Origin: CAZXNF01 sp050741255
GTDB taxonomy: Bacteria; Pseudomonadota; Gammaproteobacteria; Burkholderiales; SG8-41
Assembly: GCA_050741255.1 (NCBI GenBank)
Contig: JBOIEQ010000104.1
Coordinates: 1-15,462, forward strand
Direction of reading: 5' to 3'
Length of the DNA stretch: 15,462 nt
Part shown: positions 6,395 to 12,481 of the stretch, one piece after another
Numbering within the stretch: position 1 is the first letter of the stretch
Layout: each line of letters opens with the position of its first letter
Position numbers and translations under genes: made by a program
The notes under the pieces: model-generated
What the model was told of the DNA's origin: nothing
Databases searched by the model: none
Seen by the model: only the letters and a program-made list of their open reading frames with translations

Positions 6395-6829
6395 TCAGTC
6401 CAGCGCGGCGAGCGGCACCCCTGCGGCGGACGCGGGCTCCACCAGCACGATGAAGGCGCGTGCGTCGCCGCGCCACTCGCGCGCGGCCTCGGCCAGGATC
6501 TCCAGCGCGGTGGTGACTTCCCCCGCCGCCGCGTGCGCGAACGGCGCGCCGCCGTGCCACCAGAGGGCCGCGCCCGGCGCCACCATCCACGCCGGATCGC
6601 GCAGGCATTCCGCGAGCGCGTCCCAGTTGCGTCCGAAGTACTCGGGCAGCGCCAGGCGCGCGGCGCAGCGCGCGAGCAGGCTGTCCTTGTCGCGCACGCC
6701 GTCGAGGTCGAGATCGTGCCAGCGCCAGCCGAGGCTGCGCGCCGCGGTGCGTGCGGGACCCGCCAGCCGGGGCGCGGCGTAGAGCCCGTTGCCGGCCGCG
6801 GCGAGCCGCATCGTCCAGTCGCGTTTCAT
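6395..6829 (-). CDS. Barstar-family ribonuclease inhibitor
   Basis: The 144-residue cytoplasmic protein carries the barstar core: HDLDLDGVRDKDSLL (residues 38-52) and then LALPEYFGRNWDALAECL (59-76), which aligns with the helix and loop that plug the barnase active site. Asp70 matches barstar Asp35, and Glu74 takes the place of barstar Asp39. The later stretch EWRGDARAFIVLVEP matches the final strand region. It is longer than Bacillus barstar (about 90 residues) because of an N-terminal extension (around residues 1-35) and a C-terminal tail. The ATG at 6829 overlaps the RNase stop as ATGA, with AGGA about eight bases upstream, so it is translationally coupled to the toxin gene. The function, protecting the cell from the neighbouring RNase before export, follows from the family and the pairing. 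Confidence 0.9.
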   Translation of the reverse strand: MKRDWTMRLAAAGNGLYAAPRLAGPARTAARSLGWRWHDLDLDGVRDKDSLLARCAARLALPEYFGRNWDALAECLRDPAWMVAPGAALWWHGGAPFAHAAAGEVTTALEILAEAAREWRGDARAFIVLVEPASAAGVPLAALD

Positions 6830-7248
6830 TCGAGAATCCTTCGAAACGTACGGTAATGGTCGGCGGTGTAGTAGAACGTCCCGGCGGGGCACGGCGCGGT
6901 CCGGCGCTCCGGCGGACGCTGGCCCTGCGCGTCCCCGCGGTCACAGCCGCCCGCGACGATGCGCTGCGCGCCGCGGTGCCGCACGCCAGGCGTCGGCACC
7001 GTGTACTCGCGATAGTAGCCGCGCGCTTGCGCCGGCAGCCGCTGTTCGTAGTTGCCGAAGACGACGCCGTCGCGATCAAAGGGGAAGCGCCCGCCCTCCC
7101 GGATCAACAGGAGCGTGGCGCGGGCTGCGTGGGGCAGTTCGGCAACCGCGATCCCGTCGGGCACGGGTCCGCGGGCGACGGCAGGAACGACGGCCGCCAG
7201 CAGCAGCGCCGCCGCGGCCAGCCCACGCAGACGAGTGAGAGCAAACAC
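6826..7248 (-). CDS. Secreted guanyl-specific ribonuclease (barnase/RNase Sa family)
   Basis: The 140-residue microbial RNase has a Sec signal peptide (LRGLAAAALLLAAVVPAVA, residues 7-25), so it acts outside the cytoplasm. The catalytic set is intact by alignment to barnase: Glu81 in YYREYTV (barnase Glu73), Arg90 and Arg96 in PGVRHRGAQRIV (Arg83, Arg87), and His131 in TADHYRTF (His102). The guanine-recognition loop reads FGNYEQRLP, with Tyr67 where barnase and RNase Sa have Arg (NRE). A 20-odd-residue insertion with Cys102 and Cys120 lies between RIV and FYYT. The start is GTG at 7248. No good ribosome-binding site is seen, but no in-frame ATG fits, and the frame upstream is antisense-type sequence inside aspS. 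It overlaps the barstar gene by four bases. Likely role: nucleotide scavenging or inter-bacterial competition (inference). Confidence 0.9.
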   Translation of the reverse strand: MFALTRLRGLAAAALLLAAVVPAVARGPVPDGIAVAELPHAARATLLLIREGGRFPFDRDGVVFGNYEQRLPAQARGYYREYTVPTPGVRHRGAQRIVAGGCDRGDAQGQRPPERRTAPCPAGTFYYTADHYRTFRRILE

Positions 7249-7262
7249 GAGTGCGCCGCCGT

Positions 7263-7280
7263 AGCTTGCCGCGGCTAGCT
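7263..7280. repeat. Imperfect 18-bp palindrome at the aspS stop
   Basis: AGCTTGCCGCGGCTAGCT pairs with itself at 8 of 9 positions. It covers the aspS stop codon (7277-7275) and ends 15 bases before the RNase GTG start. As RNA it would be a small hairpin between the housekeeping gene and the toxin gene; any role in limiting RNase expression is inference. Confidence 0.4.
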
Positions 7281-9056
7281 GGACTTCGGATCGACCGTCC
7301 GCAGGCGGATGTGCAGCTCCCGCAGCTGCTTCTCGGTCACGACGCTCGGCGCTTCCACCATGAGATCCTGCCCGCGCTGCGTTTTCGGGAAGGCGATGAC
7401 TTCGCGGATGGATTCCGCACCCGTCATCAGCGTCACCAGGCGGTCGAGGCCGAAGGCGATGCCGCCGTGCGGCGGTGCGCCGTACTGCAAGGCATCGAGC
7501 AGGAAGCCGAACTTGGCGCGCGCGTCCTCGGGCGAGATACCCATGGCGTCGAACACTTTCGACTGGATTTCGGCGCGATGGATCCGCACCGAGCCGCCGC
7601 CGATCTCCCAGCCGTTCAGCGCCACGTCGTAGGCCTTGGCCTGCACTTTGCCGGGATCGGTCGCGAGCAGCGCCACGTGGTCGTCCTTCGGCGAGGTGAA
7701 GGGATGGTGCGCGGCGACCCAGCGCTGGTTCTCTTCGTCGTAGTCGAAGGCCGGGAAGTCGAGCACCCATACCGGGCGCCAGCCGGGGGTGACATGCCCC
7801 TTGTCGTGGCCCACTTTCACGCGCAGCGCACCCAGCGCGTCATTCACCACTTTCGCGCGATCCGCGCCGAAGAAGATCAGGTCGCCGTTCTGCGCGCCGG
7901 TGCGCTGCAGAATCTCGCCCAGCACCGGCGGCGGCAGGAACTTGACGATGGGTGATTGCAGGCCCGCCTCGGAAAGCTTGGTCGCGTCGTTGACCTTGAT
8001 GTAGGCGAGGCCCTTCGCGCCGTAGATCGCGACGAAGGCCGTGTAGTCGTCGATCTCCTTGCGCGTCAGCGCGGCACCGCCCGGGACCCGCAACGCCGCC
8101 ACGCGCCCGTCCTTCAGGGCAGCGGCCGCCTTGAACACCTTGAACTCGACCGTTTTCATCAGTTCGGTCAGTTCGGTGAGCTCGAGGTTCACGCGCAGGT
8201 CGGGCTTGTCGGAGCCGTATTTCGCCATCGCGTCGGCGTAGGCGATGCGCGGGAAGGCGCCGAGTTCTACGTCCATCACTTTCTTGAACAGGTGGCGGAT
8301 CAGGCCTTCCATGATGTCCTGTATTTCACGCTCGCCGAGGAAAGAGGTCTCGATGTCGATCTGCGTGAACTCGGGCTGGCGGTCCGAGCGCAGATCCTCA
8401 TCGCGGAAGCACTTCACGATCTGGTAGTAGCGGTCGAAACCCGCGACCATCAGGAGCTGCTTGAAGAGCTGCGGCGACTGCGGCAATGCGTAGAACTGCC
8501 CGTCGTGCATGCGGGACGGCACCAGGAACTCGCGCGCGCCCTCCGGGGTGCTCTTGTAGAGCACGGGCGTTTCGATGTCGATGAAGCCCTGCCCGTCCAG
8601 GTACTCGCGCACCGCCATCGCCGTGCGGTGGCGCAGCCGCAGGTTCTTCTGCATCACCGGGCGCCGCAGGTCGAGGAAGCGGTACTGCAGCCGCACGTTC
8701 TCCGACAACTGTTCGTCGTCCATCATGAAGGGCGGCGTCAGCGCGGGGTTCAGGATCTCGAGTTCCTTCGCCAGCACCTCGATCTCGCCGGAGACGAGAT
8801 TGGTGTTGACGGTGCCGGCCGGGCGCTCGCGCACGAGGCCCGTCACGCGCACGACGAATTCGTTGCGCAGCGTCTCCGCCAGCTTGAAGGTCGCGGCGTT
8901 GTCCGGATCGCACACGATCTGCAGCAGGCCCTCGCGGTCGCGCAGGTCGATGAAGATCACGCCGCCGTGATCGCGCCGCCGGTGCACCCAGCCGTACACG
9001 GTGACCGTCTTGCCGAGATGGGTGCGGCTGATCAGCCCGCAGTATTCGCTACGCAT
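7275..9056 (-). CDS. aspS: Aspartyl-tRNA synthetase, probably non-discriminating (Asp/Asn)
   Basis: The 593-residue protein is a complete bacterial-type AspRS. It has an N-terminal OB-fold anticodon-binding domain (1-105), motif 2 at 217-232 (FRDEDLRSDRQPEFTQ), the bacterial GAD insertion (about 285-420) and motif 3 at 532-540 (GIAFGLDRL). It charges tRNA-Asp with aspartate in the cytoplasm. RRRDHGGVIF places His30 and Gly31 at the site where Pseudomonas-type non-discriminating AspRS has His, and Gly81 follows in RPAGTVN. This His/Gly pair is reported to permit charging of tRNA-Asn as well, which then needs GatCAB, not seen in this window. The ATG at 9056 is 15 bases after the DUF502 stop, with AAAGAG upstream as a modest ribosome-binding site. 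The RNase gene begins 26 bases after its stop. Confidence 0.97.
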   Translation of the reverse strand: MRSEYCGLISRTHLGKTVTVYGWVHRRRDHGGVIFIDLRDREGLLQIVCDPDNAATFKLAETLRNEFVVRVTGLVRERPAGTVNTNLVSGEIEVLAKELEILNPALTPPFMMDDEQLSENVRLQYRFLDLRRPVMQKNLRLRHRTAMAVREYLDGQGFIDIETPVLYKSTPEGAREFLVPSRMHDGQFYALPQSPQLFKQLLMVAGFDRYYQIVKCFRDEDLRSDRQPEFTQIDIETSFLGEREIQDIMEGLIRHLFKKVMDVELGAFPRIAYADAMAKYGSDKPDLRVNLELTELTELMKTVEFKVFKAAAALKDGRVAALRVPGGAALTRKEIDDYTAFVAIYGAKGLAYIKVNDATKLSEAGLQSPIVKFLPPPVLGEILQRTGAQNGDLIFFGADRAKVVNDALGALRVKVGHDKGHVTPGWRPVWVLDFPAFDYDEENQRWVAAHHPFTSPKDDHVALLATDPGKVQAKAYDVALNGWEIGGGSVRIHRAEIQSKVFDAMGISPEDARAKFGFLLDALQYGAPPHGGIAFGLDRLVTLMTGAESIREVIAFPKTQRGQDLMVEAPSVVTEKQLRELHIRLRTVDPKSS

Positions 9057-9071
9057 GATGGCTCTTTCTGT

Positions 9072-9707
9072 TTACAGCGGACGGGCGGCGGACTTCGGCA
9101 GCGCCTTGCCGAGGCGGCGGCCGTGGCTCGCCACCACGCCCATGGAGACGATGTATTTCAGGGCATCATCCACGCCGATGTCGAGCTCGATCGTCTCTTC
9201 GCGGCGCACGTAGAAGTAGAAGCCGTTGACGGGACTGGGCGCGGTCGGGATGAAGACGGCCACGTACGCGCTGTCGAGATGGTGCGCGACATCGGCGGGA
9301 ATGTTGGTCTGGAACGCTAGCGACCACGCCTGCGGGTGCGGGTAACGCACCAGCAGCACCTTGCGGAAGGCGTGCCCGGTCGAGGAGAACAGCGTGTCGG
9401 AAACCTGCTTCACGCTGGAGTAGATCGTCTTCACCACCGGAATGCGGTTCAGCACCGAATCCCACGCGGTCAGCACGCGACGGCCGATGAAGTTGGCGGC
9501 CAGCAGCCCGGTGATGAGCACCACTACCAGCGTCAGCACGACGCCCAGCCCGGGGATGTGGATACCCAGCAGCTTGTCCGGGTGGTACTCGTCCGGCAGC
9601 AGCGTGAGCGAGAGGTCCATCGTCGTCACCAGCAGGTCGAGCACCCACACGGTGATGACGATCGGCACCCAGATCAGCAGGCCGGTGATGAAATATTTCT
9701 TGAACAT
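9072..9707 (-). CDS. DUF502 family inner-membrane protein
   Basis: The 211-residue protein starts MFKKYFITGLLIWVPI and has two membrane segments, about residues 5-27 and 54-78. These are followed by the family's conserved RIPVVKTIYSSVKQVSDTLF stretch (about 90-110) and a soluble domain containing VFIPTAPSPVNGFYF. Its biochemical role is unknown. Members usually lie between fmdB and aspS in betaproteobacteria, exactly as here. The ATG at 9707 is chosen over an in-frame GTG at 9749 because MFKKY is the normal family start and because the GTG codon lies inside the 26-bp palindrome 9749-9774. No strong ribosome-binding site is visible. Stop TAA at 9074-9072, 15 bases before aspS, so the two are probably co-transcribed. 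Confidence 0.9.
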   Translation of the reverse strand: MFKKYFITGLLIWVPIVITVWVLDLLVTTMDLSLTLLPDEYHPDKLLGIHIPGLGVVLTLVVVLITGLLAANFIGRRVLTAWDSVLNRIPVVKTIYSSVKQVSDTLFSSTGHAFRKVLLVRYPHPQAWSLAFQTNIPADVAHHLDSAYVAVFIPTAPSPVNGFYFYVRREETIELDIGVDDALKYIVSMGVVASHGRRLGKALPKSAARPL

Positions 9708-9748
9708 GAAGGCGTCGCAAGGGGGACTGCGGGGCGGCGGAAACAACA

Positions 9749-9774
9749 CCGGCGCGGCCTGCAGGCCGCGCCGG
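9749..9774 (-). terminator. 26-bp perfect palindrome, terminator-like, between fmdB and DUF502
   Basis: Bases 9749-9774 are a perfect palindrome centred on TGCA. The minus-strand RNA forms an 11-bp almost all-GC stem with a 4-nt loop, followed by UGUUGUUUCC, a moderately U-rich tail. It lies 49 bases after the fmdB stop and 41 bases before the DUF502 start. It is best read as a Rho-independent terminator or attenuator for fmdB. The tail is interrupted by G residues, so termination may be partial. Confidence 0.6.
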
Positions 9775-9823
9775 GGAGGCGGGATTCTACTCTGTGCGGC
9801 GGCGAACGGCGGCGCGCGGAAGA

Positions 9824-10183
9824 CTAGCTGGCAGCGGGCGTGCTGCCGGTACCGCTGGAAGCCGCCGGCTTGGACTCGGTCTTCGTTTCCGTCTTGCTTT
9901 CCGTTTTGGATTCCGTCTTGGTGTCGCCTTTGCTATCCGGCTTTGCGGCGGTCGTGGTATCGCCCTTGCCGCTGTCCTTCCCGCTTTCCTTGGGCTTGCC
10001 CGTATTCTTGAAGTCCGTCGCGTACCAGCCACTGCCCTTCAGTTGGAAGCCCGCTGCCGTCAGCATCTTGGAGAAGGTCTCCTTGCCGCATTCCGGACAC
10101 ACGGTCAGCTTCGGGTCGCTCAGCTTCTGCAGGTATTCCTTCTGGAAGCCGCACTCGGTGCAGCGGTATTCGTAGATCGGCAT
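9824..10183 (-). CDS. FmdB-family zinc-ribbon protein
   Basis: The 119-residue protein has the classic FmdB zinc ribbon at its start: MPIYEYRCTECGF with Cys8 and Cys11, and VCPECGK with Cys29 and Cys32, then FSKMLTAAGFQLKGSGWYATDFK, the usual C-terminal part of the domain. The family is named after a putative regulator of amide/urea genes, but most members have no proven role. The ATG at 10183 gives the canonical MPIYEY start; an in-frame upstream extension (MSGDYR) is not conserved-looking. Residues from about 63 to the end are a low-complexity, highly charged tail with repeated TKTESK and TESKTETK units. The gene is first in the minus-strand run and diverges from the phosphotransacetylase gene across a 148-base gap. 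Confidence 0.92.
   Translation of the reverse strand: MPIYEYRCTECGFQKEYLQKLSDPKLTVCPECGKETFSKMLTAAGFQLKGSGWYATDFKNTGKPKESGKDSGKGDTTTAAKPDSKGDTKTESKTESKTETKTESKPAASSGTGSTPAAS
9862..9945 (-). repeat. Degenerate short repeats coding the Lys/Thr/Ser/Glu tail of FmdB
   Basis: Units close to TCCGTCTT(G/C)G repeat in the plus strand through this stretch and encode TKTESK-type hexapeptides on the minus strand. They look like the product of in-frame slippage; copy number is likely to vary between related strains. The boundaries are approximate. Confidence 0.6.
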
Positions 10184-10331
10184 GCGATAATCCCCGGACA
10201 CGGAACGCGTTGAAAATCGGCTGAATTCATCAGAAATTCAACTGCTTGCAGTATAACGGAAAAGCGCCCCACCCTCGCGGCACCCCTGCAAGATAAGGTT
10301 CATTCCGCCAACCTCAAGCCGGCCTCCTCCC

Positions 10332-11294
10332 ATGCCCCCCGTATCGCCCTCCTCCGTCCCGCCACAGGATCGCTACCGGCGTCTGCTCGCCGCGGCCAAA
10401 GCGCTGCCGCCGGTCATCACTGCCGTGGTGCATCCCTGCGACGAAAGTGCCCTGACCGCCGCGCTCGACGCCGCCCGCGCCGGTCTGATCCGGCCCCTCC
10501 TGGTCGGCCCCCGGGCGCGCATCGATGCTGTGGCCCGGGAGGCCGGCCTGGATCTGTCGCCGTATGAGCGGATCGACACCCCGCACAGCCACGCCTCTGC
10601 CGCCCAGGCCGTCGCCCTCGTCCGTGCCGGCCGCGCCGAGGCGCTGATGAAGGGCAGCCTGCACACCGACGAACTGATGGCGGAAGTCGTTCACCGCGAC
10701 ACCGGCCTGCGCACCGAGCGGCGCGTGTCCCACTGCTTCGTGTTCGACGTGCCGGGCCATGCCGACCCGCTCATCGTGTCGGACGCCGCGGTCAACATTG
10801 CGCCGACGCTGGAAGAGAAGGTCGACATCGTGCAGAACGCGATCGACCTCGCGCACGCCCTGCGCTTCCCGGAGGCACGGGTGGCGATCCTGTCCGCCAC
10901 CGAAAGTGTGAACCCCAAGATTCCCTCCACCATCGAGGCGGCGGCGCTGTGCAAGATGGCCGACCGCGGCCAGATCACGGGCGGGGTGCTCGACGGCCCG
11001 CTCGCGCTCGACAATGCGATCAGCCTCGCGGCCGCGGAGATCAAGCACATCGACTCGCCGGTCGCGGGCCGTGCCAACGTGCTGATCGTGCCCAACCTGG
11101 AGTCGGGCAACCTGCTCGCGAAGAGCCTGTCCTTCCTCGCCAACGCCGAAGCCGCCGGCATCGTGCTCGGCGCGCGCGTGCCGGTGATCCTCACCAGCCG
11201 CGCCGATTCCGTGTCGGCCCGGCTCGCCTCCTGCGCGGTCGCCGTGCTGGTCGCCGCGGCCCGGCGCGAGGCCGCGGCGCGGATCATCGCCTGA
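10332..11294 (+). CDS. Phosphate acetyl/butyryltransferase family protein
   Basis: The 320-residue enzyme belongs to the PTA_PTB family and transfers an acyl group from CoA to phosphate. Visible family blocks are LMKGSLHTDELM (105-116), SDAAVNIAPTLEEKVDIVQNA (150-170), SATESVNPKIPST (188-200), GGVLDGPLALDNAIS (217-231), VPNLESGNLLAKSL (253-266) and PVILTSRADS (284-293). It resembles the C-terminal half of the bifunctional enoyl-CoA hydratase/phosphate acetyltransferase proteins but has no MaoC-like hydratase domain. The N-terminal MPPVSPSSVPP leader is not conserved-looking and no ribosome-binding site is seen, so the start is uncertain. The kinase gene starts eight bases after its stop, giving an acyl-CoA to acyl-phosphate to acid plus ATP pair. 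The acyl chain (acetyl, propionyl or butyryl) cannot be told from sequence; the symbol pta would be reasonable only if it is acetyl-specific. Confidence 0.92.
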   Translation: MPPVSPSSVPPQDRYRRLLAAAKALPPVITAVVHPCDESALTAALDAARAGLIRPLLVGPRARIDAVAREAGLDLSPYERIDTPHSHASAAQAVALVRAGRAEALMKGSLHTDELMAEVVHRDTGLRTERRVSHCFVFDVPGHADPLIVSDAAVNIAPTLEEKVDIVQNAIDLAHALRFPEARVAILSATESVNPKIPSTIEAAALCKMADRGQITGGVLDGPLALDNAISLAAAEIKHIDSPVAGRANVLIVPNLESGNLLAKSLSFLANAEAAGIVLGARVPVILTSRADSVSARLASCAVAVLVAAARREAAARIIA

Positions 11295-11302
11295 ACGGGG
11301 CC

Positions 11303-12481
11303 GTGAGCGACGCGATCCTGGTCGTCAACGCCGGCTCTTCGAGCCTCAAGTTCTGCGTCTATGCGGTCGACGGCGCGGCGTTGCGCGTCACGGTCAGCGG
11401 CAACCTCGAGGAACTCCAGTCGCAGCCGCGCTTCCGGGCGCAGGATGCCGCCGGCCGCGCGGCGGACGCGCGGGCCTGGGACGCGCCGCTCGGCCACGAC
11501 GGTGCGATCGCTTTCCTGCTCGACTGGCTCCGGCAGCAGGCGGGCGGCGAACGGCTGACCGGCGTCGGCCATCGCGTCGTGCACGGCGGCACCGCCTACG
11601 CCGCACCGGCACGCATCACGCCCGCGGTGCTGGCCGATCTCGACAAGCTGGTTCCGCTCGCGCCGCTGCACCAGCCGCACAACCTCGCCGGCATCCGCGC
11701 GATCGCCGCGCGCCTGCCCGACCTGCCGCAGGTCGCCTGTTTCGACACCGCCTTCCATCGCGGGCAACCGCCGCTGGCGCAGGCCTACGCGCTGCCGCGG
11801 GCGCTGACCGCCGCCGGCGTGCGGCGCTACGGCTTCCACGGCCTGTCCTACGAATACATCGCCTCGGTGCTCGCGGACCATGACCCGCGCGCCGCCGCCG
11901 GCCGCACGATCGTGCTGCACCTCGGCAACGGCGCGAGCCTGTGCGCGCTGGCCGGCGGCCGCAGCATCGCGACGACGATGGGCTTTACCGCGCTCGAAGG
12001 CGTGCCGATGGGCACGCGCTCGGGCAGCCTCGACCCCGGCGTGCTGCTGTACCTGATGAACGAGCGCAAGCTCGACGCCCGCGCGGTCGAAACGCTGCTC
12101 TACAAGGAGTCCGGGCTGCTCGGCGTATCGGGACTTTCCAGCGACATGCGCGTGCTGCTGGCCTCCGCCGACCCGCACGCGCGCGAGGCCGTGGACCTGT
12201 TCTGCTACCGGATCGCGCGCGAAATCGGCTCGCTTGCGGCGGCGCTGGGCGGACTCGATGCGCTGATCTTCACCGCCGGCATCGGCGAACACGCCGTTGC
12301 CGTGCGCGAGGCCGTCTGCGGGCAGGCCGCCTGGCTGGGTGTCGAACTCGACACCACCGCCAACGCCGCCGGCGGGCCGCGCATCAGCATCCCCGCCAGC
12401 CGCACCGCTGCGTGGGTCATTCCGACCAACGAGGAACTGATGATCGCGCGCCACACACGCGCGCTGCTGGACGCCGGCTAG
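11303..12481 (+). CDS. ackA: Acetate/propionate family kinase
   Basis: The 392-residue protein has all acetokinase signatures: LVVNAGSSSLKF (6-17), GHRVVHGG with Arg91, ACFDTAFH with the catalytic Asp148, RRYGFHGLSYEY (174-185), HLGNGASLCAL (206-216), GTRSGSLDPG with Arg239, FTAGIGEHAVAVRE (323-336) and PTNEEL with Glu377. It converts acyl-phosphate and ADP to the acid and ATP, reversibly, in the cytoplasm. The start is GTG at 11303, giving VSDAILVVNAG, the usual beginning; the long open frame upstream is antisense-type sequence across the previous gene. It is coupled to the phosphotransacylase by an 8-base gap. Its TAG stop at 12479-12481 overlaps the TAG of the convergent PLD gene in a single CTAG. 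Substrate preference among short acids is undetermined. Confidence 0.95.
   Translation: MSDAILVVNAGSSSLKFCVYAVDGAALRVTVSGNLEELQSQPRFRAQDAAGRAADARAWDAPLGHDGAIAFLLDWLRQQAGGERLTGVGHRVVHGGTAYAAPARITPAVLADLDKLVPLAPLHQPHNLAGIRAIAARLPDLPQVACFDTAFHRGQPPLAQAYALPRALTAAGVRRYGFHGLSYEYIASVLADHDPRAAAGRTIVLHLGNGASLCALAGGRSIATTMGFTALEGVPMGTRSGSLDPGVLLYLMNERKLDARAVETLLYKESGLLGVSGLSSDMRVLLASADPHAREAVDLFCYRIAREIGSLAAALGGLDALIFTAGIGEHAVAVREAVCGQAAWLGVELDTTANAAGGPRISIPASRTAAWVIPTNEELMIARHTRALLDAG

Noticed and set aside
7249..7770. Long N-terminal extension of the RNase frame into aspS
   Set aside because: The added residues are an off-frame reading of aspS. A signal peptide begins at the GTG at 7248.
7956..9320. 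A 454-residue open frame antisense to aspS
   Set aside because: It is the mirror of a confidently identified essential gene in very GC-rich DNA. The translation is His/Arg/Val-rich without any recognisable domain.
10184..10331. Sigma-70 promoter in the fmdB/phosphotransacylase divergent gap, based on TATAAC at 10252-10257
   Set aside because: The -10-like hexamer is good, but no matching -35 element occurs at 16-18 bases upstream on either strand, so it is not listed as a feature.
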